Below, piece by piece: positions 34,277 to 45,452 of a DNA stretch of 64,000 bases. The notes below the pieces were generated by a model. It was not told where the DNA came from and did no database searches. It saw only the letters and a list, made by a program, of their open reading frames with translations. Each line of letters begins with the position of its first letter. Within the stretch, counting starts at the first letter, position 1. Made by a program: the position numbers and the translations under genes. Origin of the DNA: Naganishia liquefaciens (Eukaryota > Basidiomycota > Tremellomycetes > Filobasidiales > Filobasidiaceae); assembly GCA_013423385.1 (NCBI GenBank), contig BLZA01000032.1:682001-746000 (forward strand), read 5' to 3'.

Positions 34277-35858
34277 GTTGACTTTCAGTGGGAGCTTGAC
34301 ACTGGGATCTAGTGATACCTAGGTCTTAGGCAATCGTGGGCTCCTGCTGGCCAGCGAGAATCTCAAATCAGGCCGTCGAACGGATATATAGTCATGCCTT
34401 CGTTGGTCAATTACCGAAGACACAAAGATTCGGAAGGCTGTCCGGGGCCACGAGAGGATCTGCGGGGCACATTGGGCAGACAGGGAGCTTGCCAGAGGGA
34501 CAACGCCAAGGCGACCCGGTCCTGTCCTCCGGCCCAACATCATTTCATGTGCACTGCGCGAGACGCCAGGAACTGATAGTGGAACAAGATACCGAGCGGC
34601 GATATTGACCGGTGTGAATGGTTATTTTAGTCAGAATCTTGCTTTGACTTGCGGTTGTTGTTTGTGGCCCTGTTAGCAGCGCGGACAATGTTCGTCCGGG
34701 GGTTCGTGCGGACTCCAGATGCATATGGTCGAGATGCAGCCTACAGACTAGATACAGTGGACTGACAAGAGGCCGATCAGTACCCTTAGCGGTGTCTTAA
34801 CTGTGGCGGGCTGAACATCAATGCAGTGTCGAAAGGGCTCCCAGGAGCGGCCGGCAAGTTCAACCCGTCAGGCACAATGTAGAAAGCTAGACTAACCGCT
34901 AGACCGTGGAAGGCTTTGCTTGAAAGACGCGGAAGAATACGTTTTTAGCCTTTGACTACCGAGCTTACTACCACCTCAACGCTATATCAATATACCGAGC
35001 GGTATGAAAGTACCGGCAGGGTCCCCCTATGCAGCAAACATGTGTTTTTATGAAGAGTCGACCACCTCCGTCTCCAGACTTATGACATCCCGTATGCCAT
35101 ACGCCAATAGCTCGACAGAATGCAGCTTGAGCTGGGGAGAGGTACGTCATTCGAAGACGGAATATCCAACACCTATTTCCGTGTGCCAGATCTGTCTATC
35201 GGCAGGTCAAGCACGTTTCCGAGCGCTACACCCTCTGAGACACCTGCGGGCCGGGCCTCCGCGGGACTTCGCTGCATTGTTGCCCCTATATCGCGCGCTG
35301 AATCCCGCTCGGCGATTTATCGGCCCTACGTTTCGCCCTGCGGAAGCGGGATCGGCGAAATTGACTAGCGCGATGTCGGTGTTTCAGCCTTTCGCAACCT
35401 TCAAGCTGCTCTTCATCAGCTTCTTCCGGTTCCTCGATACTTTGCTCATGTTCTGTTCAGCTCTCTGGTCTGGCATAATGATTGGATGACGCAGGGATGC
35501 TGCAGCACGTCAAGGACCGCGGCAAAGGACGCCTTTACCGCTAGTCCCCCCGGTCATCGTCTGCGTCTGCGGGTCATGCGTCCTGACAATGTTATTTTTT
35601 CAGAGACGGCGTTGTGAACTGGTGCCTTTTCACCCGCGACCGTGCGTTCACGACCTTTGCGAATCGGTCCGATACATCCGGCAGAGGCTTGAAGTACTTG
35701 AAGAGGCTCTCGACGAGATGGTCGAGCAGGTGTTCAACCCACATGTTCCGTGATACTGCATTCATCGGTAATTGTCGTCCCATAAGTAAGTCATCGCCCA
35801 CGTAGCAGGAATAAACTTCTGAGACTCGCATCATTGTCGATATACCCAGACTTTCACC
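34277..35858. other. Divergent promoter region of MFS and GH31 genes
   Basis: About 1.6 kb without a supported gene. A 161-codon plus-strand ORF (35004-35489) has no family signal. Several CGG/CCG triplets lie between about 35260 and 35360, which could be sites for Zn2Cys6 regulators, but no clear repeat spacing is visible. The end of the stretch is the leader of the alpha-glucosidase gene (CACCATGTTC around its start). Confidence 0.45.
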
Positions 35859-38800
35859 ATGTTCGAACGACTCCTAGAGGACTTTGACGTCAAAGACATC
35901 TCCCAAGACGCCATCGCCCTTGTCAACAAGCAAGGATACACCTACGAACTTACGCTCGCGTCCTCCTTTCCTCCAATCTTGCATACGACATTGACAGGTC
36001 CAGAACGGCCACGTCCCCCGCAAAGCAATATCATCTCTCCTGAGCACTGGAAGGCACCGTTGCCGGCTTCGCTTCGACATGAAAAGGGATCCAAGATCGT
36101 AACTTTTGAGCTCGCCGACGGGAAGAAAGTCACCCTTGACTATTCGTCGGATATTCATCTCCGTGTTACAGAGAGCCTGGTCAATGAAGATGGAGAGCAG
36201 GATGATGAGCGTCTAGTCTTTGGTACAGTGCCTCGTAGAGGCTATGTGCTAGGCGAGCATGGAATGATCCGGTACTCGAGGTTGATCGAGGGGAACCTTC
36301 ACGTCGGCCTGGGCGAGAAGGGCGCCCCTTTGGGTGAGCAATTGTTGCGGTCTCTCCCGTGGTCTCAGGCTGATACGTACCGCCTGCAGACCTCACTGGT
36401 CGCCTGTTTGAGCTGACTGGGACCGACGCTGCAGCATACGATGCGTATGACACAGACCCTGTAAGCTCGAAAACGCCTAAAAATCAAGTCCATGGCTGAT
36501 CCCCATTCAGCTTTACAAACATACGCCCTACCTCATCAGTCTTGCCAAGCCCTACAAGACAGATTTCGGCGTTGTCCAGCCCGCCTCATACGCCCAATAT
36601 CAGACATCGAATTCGGACGGTACATGGGATATCCATCATAAGAGATCCGACCCGCAGGGTTACTTTTCCCGATACTCGCAAGATTGGGGAGGTCTTGATG
36701 AGTATCTCATCTTTGATAGTCCCTGTGGACGTGCGAATGAGGCGGAAAGCCTCACAAACGGAGTGAATGCAGAGTGGAAGACCGAGAAGGAGGCTCTGGA
36801 TCTGCAGAGGACGAGCGCCAATGCGACGGCGGGGTTGAGGTACTTTACACGGACGTTCGCAGAAATGGTGGGTAAGCCGTTGTTGGTGCCCCGAGATTGG
36901 CTTGGCTACCTGGCAAGTGGAATGGGCCTAGGAGAAAGTGTGAGTTGAGCGATGCGCCAGGTCATACGCAGGGACTGATCCAAAAATAAGGATGAACCGC
37001 GGGCGCAGTCGTTGCTGGAGCAGTGGCCAGAAATGTGCAGGGAAAACGATATTCCCTGCTCCGGTATGCATCTCTCTTCCGGTTATACCGTCGGTGAGGA
37101 GGATGGCAACAGATATGTCTTTACTATGAACAAGTGGGTGTGTCATTCATCCCATGAGATTGCTGTATTGACGTGCTCGACGTTGAATAGGAAGAGATAT
37201 CCCGATTTCAAGGCGATGGCGGCTACGTTCCATCGAGCTGGTATCAAGATTGCACCCAACATCAAGCCTTGTATGTAAAGTCGAGCCATTCAGGCAGCCA
37301 TTCTGACCTCGCTCGCATCCAGACCTCTTGTCAACCCATCCCGACTATAAAAAGTTGGAAGCCGCTGGCGCCCTGTTCAAAGATCCTTTCTACGATCCTC
37401 CTGCAACCGTTACCACATCGATCTGGTCTTCCGGAGTCGGTTCTTCCGAGAAGGGTTCTTGGTCAGATATGACTTCTGCCGCTACCAGGAAGTGGTGGCA
37501 CGATGGCGTAAAGTCTTTGGTTGAGATCGGATGCGATGCCATGTGGAAGTGAGTTTCCTTCGTGAGGCATTTAGTGCAGTACCTAACGGAGACCGCCTTG
37601 AAGCGATAACAACGAATATCTGCTGCACAACGATACATATCTGGCCGAGGGTGACGAGGAGAGCCGACCTCGCAACGCTCCTCAGGGGCCCATCCAGGTC
37701 GGATTGCTTGGACGAATGTACCATGTATGTCATCGTTCCCGTGGAGCACATGAGACCGGCTTAACCTCTTGCTCCAGACAGAGCTCATGGGGAAAATTAG
37801 CCACGATACCTGCGTGGAGATGCACCCTGACCGACGGCCATTCGTTTTGACGAGATCCGGCAACGTCGGTACCTTCAAGTACGCTGCTTCAACTTGGTCG
37901 GGCGATAACGTGAGTCAAGGGGCTTGTGATGTCGTTCTCGTCTGCTAATTAGGTTTCCAATCAGTACACAAGTTGGAAGACACTCCAGGGCAGTGTCGCT
38001 ATGGGATTGAACGCTGGTCTATCGTTGATCCAAGTAGGTACCGGATGGCGAGAGCCTCGATTTTCTCTAACCTGCTGTATACAGTGCTACGGCACGGATG
38101 TCGGTGGCTTTGCCGGACCTCTCCCATCGCCAGAGCTATTTGTCCGCTGGGTGCAATTCGGCTGCGTGAACCAACGGTTCTGCATTCACAGCTTCAAGCC
38201 TAACAAGAAGGATCCTTCTGGAGCAAAGGCGACCAATATGCCCTGGATGGTAAGTCTCCTTGTCAACTTAGTTCTCGCGCGGCTCACGCTCTTCGACCCT
38301 TTTCCCAGTATCCCGAGGTTACACCCATGGTCCGAAAAGCCATCAAACGAAGATACGAGCTCTTGCCATTCTTGTGAGTGTCATCCTTTATGTCCTGCGG
38401 TTCTTTGCTAATCTGGATGACGGGTGCTTAGTAATTCGCTCAACTGGGAGTCGCATCTACATGCTGAGCCACCAAACTCCTGGCTTGGTCATGGCGAATT
38501 CGGTCGAGATTACAACCTGTACACGGACGAAATCCTCAACGGCTTCGACTTCTGGCTGGGCACAGGAAGACTGCTCGTCGCCGGCGCCTACTTTCCGGGA
38601 CAAACGTCGAAGACCGTCTACTTCCCCCAAACAAACCCGGAAGACAAGACGCCGTATATTAGGGTTTCGCAAGATCCCCACGCCAAGACTCAAAAGTTCT
38701 CGGCTGGTACGACGGCGCAAGTCGATATCCCACTGAATGAATTCGCCATCTTCGCGAGAGCAGGGACGGTCTTGCCTATCGGCAAGGACCACGCCACTGT

Positions 38801-39191
38801 CACCGCATTGTCGGGTATCGCACGCACTGCGGTAGATGGCGTCGAGGTTGTGCTGAAGGAGGATGGTGGAATGGTGTCTCTGGACGACTGGCGTGGGGTG
38901 GAAATCTACCCTCCGACCGGTTCTGAGGCTTCCGCCTGTGTTGGACAAGGTACTTGGATTGAAGACGACGGAGCAAGCCGGGTCCCCAAGACTACAATCG
39001 TCCGGGTCGAATACAGTGCAAGCACAGATAGCGTCAAGGTCTCCGCCAAGTTCACAAAGCGCGACTTCGATGTCGCTTGGGGAAGCGATCTTTGGGTTGT
39101 CCTTCCACCCGGAGATGATCGAAAGGTACAAGATGCGACTGAGGGGAAAGATTCTCATGGCAGGCGAGCGTGGAGGATTCAAGTTGTATAG
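35859..39191 (+). CDS. GH31 family alpha-glucosidase (cytosolic form)
   Basis: The enzyme hydrolyses terminal alpha-glycosidic bonds of glucosides (or xylosides, within GH31). The protein of about 900 residues begins MFERLLEDFDVKDI and has no signal peptide. The catalytic domain shows PLLVPRDWLGYLASGMGLGE, GMHLSSGY, YPDFKAMAATFH, IKIAPNIKP, the nucleophile region IGCDAMWNDNNEY (Asp of WND) and the acid/base region VLTRSGNVGTFKYAASTWSGDN (Asp of SGDN; quoted parts VLTRSGNVGTF and WSGDN). Then come SLIQCYGTDVGGFAG and RRYELLPFF. The C-terminal beta domain has LLVAGAYFPGQTSKTVYFP and FARAGTVLPIG. About ten introns, one of which splits the Asn codon of WNDNN. All catalytic residues are present. 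The lack of a signal peptide suggests an intracellular sugar-metabolism role; substrate specificity is not resolved. Confidence 0.92.
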
Positions 39192-40033
39192 GCAGGCGCA
39201 AGGAGTTGGCTATGACGCCAATCTCGAAAATATCGATCCTTCTAGAACACGATCATCTGCGATCCCGTCAAAGTCCTCAGATACATTCAGCTCAACAAAG
39301 GATATCTGAAATCTCCGTGAGATTCCCTCAAGTGCAAGAGACGGAATAAGCCACAGGGAGTTTACTGTCTCTCGTCAGGTCTAGGAACAGTGTGAAGGAG
39401 CTCATGCCCATCGTCAGAATCCTACTTATCGTTTTCATGCGTCTCCCGGAGACAACGGGAAAGATGGTAAGATCACCATTTTACCGGAAGCAGCTTTATC
39501 TTTAGCGATTCGTTGAAACCCCATCTGGTCACGCTATTGTTCGGTCGAGCATCTTTTATGCCTGTTAGATCGACTTACACAGACATGGAAGGCCTGCCTG
39601 AAGGATGCGTGTCAAGGTATTCAGCAAAGGACTGCGTGTGAACATCCTTGATTTCTCCGTCAGCGCTAAAGGCCTCTCTCCATAAGCCTTTTGTCGAAAT
39701 TCCTCCATATAGTCATGAAGACGATGCCGAGTCGGCAAATTGGAGCATGTAGGGCCTGGTCAGGGAGGAGGACCCGTCCGATACCACTTGGAAAGGCGTG
39801 AGAAAGGCATTTGAGGTGGACTCTTCGAGGTAAGATTTCTGACGAAAAGCTCAATAGAGTTCTGCCCTTTCTATTCAATGCCTTTCCTTCTCCCATAAGA
39901 AGACTACTCTTACGACGGCTTGTCATATAGATCCTGGATGCCGTCCGCCCCGAGAATGAGGGCTTTTCCGGTCGGCCCTTGACCACAGCTTGTGCTTTCC
40001 CAAAAGAAACGTAGCAACCAGCCCCCCCCCCCC
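39192..40033. other. Intergenic region ending in a poly-C tract
   Basis: There is no supported gene. The last 12 bases before the CPL1-like start codon are all C (40022-40033), preceded by an A/G-rich leader. Confidence 0.6.
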
Positions 40034-41304
40034 ATGGTCGCCTTAAGATCGCTCCTGCTTGTTCTATCGACGACTTCCCTTGTTCTTGCCACTTTCACTC
40101 GGAACCAGGAGACTAAATGGGCAGTATCTACCTGGAATGAGGCCTCCAAGGAGGAGCGAGCCGACTGCTCTGGACGGAGCGGCTTCTACGTGAATGGTCA
40201 AGGCGGGAGACAAATTTGCTGTTCCGAGAAAACGAGAGTCCCACCGAACGATAAGCATTGTCCAAAAGAATGGTCTCAGCACAAGCGCACGGGGGCGTGC
40301 ATCCCGCCCGTAGGTTGATCTAAGGGCAGTGACTCTCCGCGAGAGGCTTTGACACAAGTGATGCCTCTACAGAAACCGAGTTTCACATGCGACTGTCGAG
40401 AAGGATATACCTGGAATGCAAAATCCTGGAAATGCGACAAGAACACGTCCTCCAAATGCAGACGTGGACAGTGGTAGGTCTCCCCGGCCTGTCTATCGGG
40501 CCCAAAAGACGCTGACGAGGGATGGCAGGTGGCACAAGCGATCCAAAACCTGTCTCCCTGACCACGCGGATACTCTTGGCAAATGTCCTCCAGGAAAATC
40601 CTGTCCGAAAGGTATTGCTCTGGATTTTTCGCCGCGCATTGTAACGACTGACTCCAAGGCCGGTATCGATAGGATGGCAATGGAATAAAAAGACCAGCCG
40701 CTGCGTCCCGGTAGATTGCGAAGCTCCCGAGCCGGACTGCAATGACTGGGACGATAGGCAACAATGCTGTCATGCAAAGCCGGGTCCTTCCCCGACACCG
40801 AAGCATCCCGTTCACGGCGGTGGTTACGATACGGGTAAAAATGACAGCTATGGATCGTGGCGTAAGCGGGGTCCGACCACAAGATCACCCAAGGCTCCCT
40901 CTCAGGATGGCTTTCGAGACGATGTTGATGAGACGCTCTGTCCTGCGCCATTGAAGGCTTGGTAAGCATCGACTGACTCAAAGCGATAAATATGGCTGAT
41001 GAGCTCGAATGCTATAGCGCCGTGACCGATCAGCACTCCTTGTCTTCGTTTAATTTGGATTACGAATGCATTGATATCGGTACCGATGTGGATTCCTGCG
41101 GCGGTTGCGCTTCTGAAGGAACTGGCGTGGACTGTAACAGTTTACCGGCCGTCGTCTCTTCCCGTTGTGACAAGGGCGTTTGTAAAGGCAAGTATTTATG
41201 TCCTGGACCGTCTGCCTTGTTCCCGGAACTCATGTACCGTCATACCAGTCCTTCAGTGTTCCCACGGGTACATCAATACCGGAAGCTCTTGCGTCAAGGC
41301 ATGA
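40034..41304 (+). CDS. CPL1-like secreted cysteine-rich protein
   Basis: The product starts with a signal peptide (MVALRSLLLVLSTTSLVLA). It then has repeated Cys-rich stretches: KPSFTCDCREGYTWNAKSWK, RWHKRSKTCLPDH and KCPPGKSCPKG, broken by a Gly/Ser/Arg-rich linker. The C-terminal domain has CPAPLKAC, DYECIDIGTDVDSCGGC and GVDCNSLP, ending KVLQCSHGYINTGSSCVKA. That is the CPL1-like domain known from Cryptococcus Cpl1, a secreted protein linked to capsule and host interaction, and from many other basidiomycetes. Introns: one after IPP (GTAGGTT donor), one after RGQW, and a GC-AG intron at 41188-41249 (GCAAGT donor) before the last exon. The protein is extracellular; its role here is unknown. 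Confidence 0.85.
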
Positions 41305-41491
41305 CTGCCCTCTTGTGGGTGCGGCGTTCCGCAGAAGATTCCCACAGTGACTTTGACTATATGGACCATATTACTTTGCCTGAAAAATACCCTGCGCATG
41401 CGTATATCATAGATAATACACTCTGAACAGCATTCCGGGCATCCAAGCCATGCGCAGCGAGAAGAAATCCCTGATTGATCACCACTCACTG

Positions 41492-42841
41492 CTATGCGAT
41501 ACCGCCCGCTTCGCCACCCTCCGCCAACCATTTGCGGATATACGAACTGCTCATCTTTCCCTCCTTCAGTCTCCGCTGATCCGTCTCGCCAACCAGTGAC
41601 GTCGATGCCGCGTTTCCATTCGCGGAGCCGTCGGCGCCTTCGGTGATTGGAATGAGCGAGTCGGTCGAGGATGAGATGACGTCGATGACGTAGACGTCTA
41701 GTGGTGGGAGGTTGCGGTCTTTCCGAATGGCAGCGACTGTCACGAGGATTAGCGTCCGTCCCGGCTGAGCACGTAACGGACCTACTGGCATCTCCCCCAC
41801 TGGCACTCTCTCTACTGACGACCAATGCCTGTACATCCGGGTCCGTCCCCGTCGGCCCTGCAACATCGCGCAATTCGACAAGATCGTATTCCAGTCGGGG
41901 TTCGAGAAGATGCAGGAATTCCCGTGTACGTTCTATGCGTAGTTCCAGAGGCTCGAGGTGTTCCGAATGTGCCTTGGAGACGAGGAGGTCGTCGGCTGGT
42001 GCGAGGGATCAACCAAGGGAATGGCGTATCATCTGGGATACGTACCAGAGATACCAACGATGAGTTTCCGGCCGGTGATCCAGACGGCCATCGACAATAA
42101 GATCTTGTGCCCGGCATGGATGTGGTCAAAGGTGCCGCCGAGTGCGACGACAGGGTATTTGCCGTCTACGAGCGATGAAGGGTATGTTGAGCGGGGATGT
42201 GGGGATGGAATGATAGATTGTCCTGGCGGGCGGAGAGCTGGAATGGAGGTGATGGGTATTGACAAAGGCTTGGCGAAGATGGAATCGATGTTGATATCTA
42301 CAGAAGAGATAAATTAGTGTTGGAATCGCCAAAAAGGGATGCGGATGAAGAGTGAAGCGCCGCTGTCGGTTTTTCACGGTAGGTCCTGAAGGGTGGAATT
42401 CCGTCCAACTCCGCTTCATCCTCTCCGCTTTTCAGAGCCTCTCGACTCCATTCATGTCCCCGACAACTCTTACTCACCTACTCCAACCACTCGATCCCAA
42501 GTCCCATCTACCCATCCCTCCCCATCATCGCCTCCCCATCCCTCCATCAACACATCAACCCCCATCGCAACCCTTCCCACCCTCATCGCCTCCTGACTCG
42601 CAAACCCATAAACACATCCCAAGAAACGCTGCAGCGTCTCCCACGCCGCGAGCCTATTGGATCCTATCGGTCCATCGGGGCGGAAGAGCGGAGATGTAAA
42701 GATGATGGAGAGGGAGTCTGTGGTTTCCCAGAGGGCGATCCGGATAGGATGAGAGTACGGCGTTGGGTCGAGAATGTGAGCGAGCGTCGGAAGGGGTAGG
42801 ACGAGCGCCGTGCGGCGGTAGGTGGTGGTGGTGGTGGTCAT
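41492..42841 (-). CDS. CAB4: Phosphopantetheine adenylyltransferase (CoA synthesis)
   Basis: The enzyme transfers AMP from ATP to 4'-phosphopantetheine, giving dephospho-CoA. The core has YPVVALGGTFDHIHAGHKIL with the nucleotidyltransferase HxGH motif, WITGRKLIVGIS, then LVELRDVAGPTGTDPDVQA, and KEGKMSSSYIRKWL, where SSS-x-IR marks the PPAT active-site loop. Exon 1 starts at MTTTTTTYRR (an ATG further upstream in the same frame is also possible) and carries the eukaryote-type N-terminal part; a roughly 165-nt intron then joins DINIDSIFAKPLSIPITS. The stop is 41492. The symbol follows the yeast CAB4 naming. The gene is convergent with the CPL1-like gene, stops 187 bases apart. Confidence 0.9.
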
Positions 42842-43357
42842 GACGATGGATTGAGCCGAGGTATGCTTTGACGAGTCTGGCTGTATGGGATTCATCATCA
42901 GCCTGCCTCGACTCGACGCCGGGAAGGGGGAAGGTTGTTTTCTTTTTTGGCAGGTCGGCTTAGACACGTCATATCGTCATAAAGGTGGCTCTCGCTCGCC
43001 ATCCCGCCGTGGTTGCCTTTGGACCCATGACAACTCTTCTTCATATCAAAGACCTACTACATTACTCCAAAGCAACTGAAAAAACACTTCGGCTTTCTTC
43101 TCAAGAGAAAGATTATACGATGTCTCCAGTCGTAAAGCTGATATGACACCTTGGCAAGATGGATCCGGAGGAAATACTCTCCTTTCGCTATGGCATCAAT
43201 ATCTCCTGACTCTCAAGGGAGGACCAGGCTTTCGAGATCTTCTTGAATTTGGAGAGACACCTATATAGCAGTCCCTGTGTAACTATTTAGATTCTTTCGT
43301 CGATTGGCGACCCGCTTTTCATCTGAGGTAATGTCTTGCCCTTGAAGCAATCTTGAA
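42842..43357. other. Region between PPAT and an orphan frame
   Basis: This should hold the PPAT promoter on the minus strand. No gene is visible. Confidence 0.5.
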
Positions 43358-44056
43358 ATGACTTTCACCTCAAGCTCCATAAATACATCCGGCACAGGGA
43401 CTCAGACGAACGGTAGGCCCTCCCCTTCTGTTATCTCGCTTTAGAGAAAGTATAGACAGGGATTGAAGCTCAGCAATGTTCCAGTGCCAGACCCAAGGGA
43501 CAACGTCTCGCTCCTCTCGAGCTCTTCAGCCGAAACTCTGGTCGAAAATGACTTGGATTCTGCGCACTCAGGGGAACCGTCCGTGTCGAACACGCAACTT
43601 GAAGAGGCCGGCTTTCGGCAACTTTATGTGGGCAGGCTTCAGCCAACGCTACACAAAGCCAGTTTCAAGACAAGCTACCACTCGAGTCATTATGGCATCG
43701 TCTCTCTGCTCCTGAAGAATCTTGCAAAGCTGCAGTCGTTGCAATATGCGGAGGAGGAGTCGCTTCAATTCCAGCTCTTCGTCTACGCAGCTTTTTGCTA
43801 TTGGATTGTGAAATCCAAAGTTTTCACTGACTCTTCCCTGACTGCTGCAGCAATGGGGATGTCTTGGAATTTTAGAGCTGAAAATTTAGCTCTAATCCTG
43901 GGACAGTATTCAGTCGAACAGCTGATTGAGCAGGGGGATCGTTATCTAGCTTCTGCGGCTCCTTCAACATCCTTGGTAAAAACGCTGAAGGGCAAGTTCG
44001 CGAAGAAGGAAGATGCATCGGACGCGGAATTTCGAAAGGAGATCACCGACGACTGA
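43358..44056 (+). pseudogene. Orphan reading frame with one in-frame stop
   Basis: ATG 43358 (MTFTSSSINTSGTGTQTN) opens a frame that meets a TAG at 43442 after 28 codons, then stays open in the same frame to 44056. No ATG restarts it until residue ~130 of the downstream part. A GTAGGC donor at about 43412 and ACAG acceptor at 43459 look like an intron, but splicing them shifts the frame. The downstream product is about 200 residues: Ser-rich, then HYGIVSLLLKNLAKLQSLQY, LFVYAAFCYWIVKSKVF and LILGQYSVEQLIEQGDRYLA, and a Lys-rich tail. It looks like a real helical protein, but I do not recognise it. It may be broken, or use an unseen exon. Confidence 0.4.
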
Positions 44057-44111
44057 AAGAAGTTGAGAAAATTGCTCGAAGGTGTAAGTCAGCGGGTTGC
44101 GACCGACTCTT

Positions 44112-44447
44112 ATGACCAATACCAGCCATCTTGGTGACATGCACAGCTTTACTGATTACCTTGGCAGCTCCCACACGCACGAGTATAACTCGTTTCGCTT
44201 CTGTAGATGGACTCTTGGACGTGAGTATAGCGAGCTGTTAGGGAAGAGGTCCCAGAACCTGCCACAGACGCTCGGACATAGTCCGCATGTATCGTTTCGA
44301 AGAGGAACGTTATCACAAATTCACAATGAGCCACCCGCTAATCCGAGTCTGCGCTATCACGATCTGTCGGACTCTGTCGCCATCGCTGTGCTTTGCTACG
44401 CAATGGCAGACCTGCCAAGGGAGATGCAGGTCCAGTTAGCCATATAG
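44112..44447 (+). CDS. Possible small orphan protein
   Basis: An ATG-started frame (MTNTSHLGDMHSFTDYLGS) of 111 codons follows the preceding orphan by 56 bases. It has no recognisable motif; it ends LPREMQVQLAI. It could be a chance ORF or a 3' exon of the preceding frame. Confidence 0.2.
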   Translation: MTNTSHLGDMHSFTDYLGSSHTHEYNSFRFCRWTLGREYSELLGKRSQNLPQTLGHSPHVSFRRGTLSQIHNEPPANPSLRYHDLSDSVAIAVLCYAMADLPREMQVQLAI

Positions 44448-44882
44448 AATCTTCGAAAGTTCGAAGTGGTTGGAATCGGCGTGACGCTGTTGAAAGCTCT
44501 TTAATGCCCTTACAATCACTGGCCGAGCAGATCCCACGATAAGATATCGGCTCAGTAACATAAGTGGAGGTGGGCTCTCACTGTGATCAAGCATATGGGT
44601 CTTCTACTGATGTCACCAGGGCGTCAACGTCACGGTCTTGCTCTGAGTGCGTGACTAGAAGATTCGGAGCCCAGTTGAGCCTGACTAAACTCAATTGTTC
44701 TGGACGTTCGAAAGTCAGAGTTTAGCTTGAAGTGGGGAGTCGGTTTAAGTGTAATCCTTTAGTGGGCTACTACCAAGCAGGGAGTCCCTTCCCAGCTATG
44801 CATTCATTCAACGGACAATGCACAAGGCGAGGTGTATCTGTACATTGGATTCCTTCGGTCCCCAGCGATCCCCTTCTCCTCT

Positions 44883-45452
44883 CTATCGACTACATCGGCC
44901 CTGCTCCCCTCTCATCTGCTCGATGACATCGATACCCTTTTGCCCCACGGTTTCCAACACCTGATTGACGAGATTTTCCTCATTCTTCCTCTTGGTCCAG
45001 GTATTCGCTCTTCGAATGTTGTGAAGCTCTCGAGCCCTTTTTAACATTTTCGCAAATTTCTCCTGGCCATCGGGACTTCTAACCAGATCAGAGATGTCCT
45101 CCGGGACTTCGTCACGTTCCACAGCTTCTCTGCCCCATTTCTCAAGTGTGAACTGGAGGACCTTCTTTGCCTTGGAATCACCAGAAAACCTTTCACAAAG
45201 AGAAAGAACATCCTGTTCGTGCTCGAAATGCAGCGAATGATGCTTGCACAGCTCACGCAGACTTTCCTCGATGGCTCTCGGATCGATAATGACCGAGCTT
45301 CCGTTCTTCATCGACTTTACCGAATCCAGACAGGCTAACCACTCCCACTTAGACTTCATATAGCTGGCATTGGTTGGAGCCTGCGATAAGAGCTCTTCAT
45401 ATTCAGTTTGCACGGAGCTAAGAGTGCTTGCAGCATTCGAAGTGATAGACAT
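44883..45452 (-). CDS. Orphan helical protein
   Basis: A single-exon frame of 189 codons starts at MSITSNAASTLSSVQTEYEE. It is rich in Lys/Glu with long predicted helices (WEWLACLDSVKSMKN, LRELCKHHSLHFEHEQDV, KKVLQFTLEKWGREAVER, KMLKRARELHNIRRA) and ends in VIEQMRGEQGRCSR. Its composition is that of a real soluble protein. It has no recognised domain. It is convergent with the orphan frame at 43358-44056, so the two may mark a lineage-specific locus. Confidence 0.6.
   Translation of the reverse strand: MSITSNAASTLSSVQTEYEELLSQAPTNASYMKSKWEWLACLDSVKSMKNGSSVIIDPRAIEESLRELCKHHSLHFEHEQDVLSLCERFSGDSKAKKVLQFTLEKWGREAVERDEVPEDISDLVRSPDGQEKFAKMLKRARELHNIRRANTWTKRKNEENLVNQVLETVGQKGIDVIEQMRGEQGRCSR

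Noticed and set aside
35004-35489. 161-codon plus-strand ORF upstream of the alpha-glucosidase
   Set aside because: No recognisable motif, no splice context and no paralog in the window. It probably lies in the shared promoter region.
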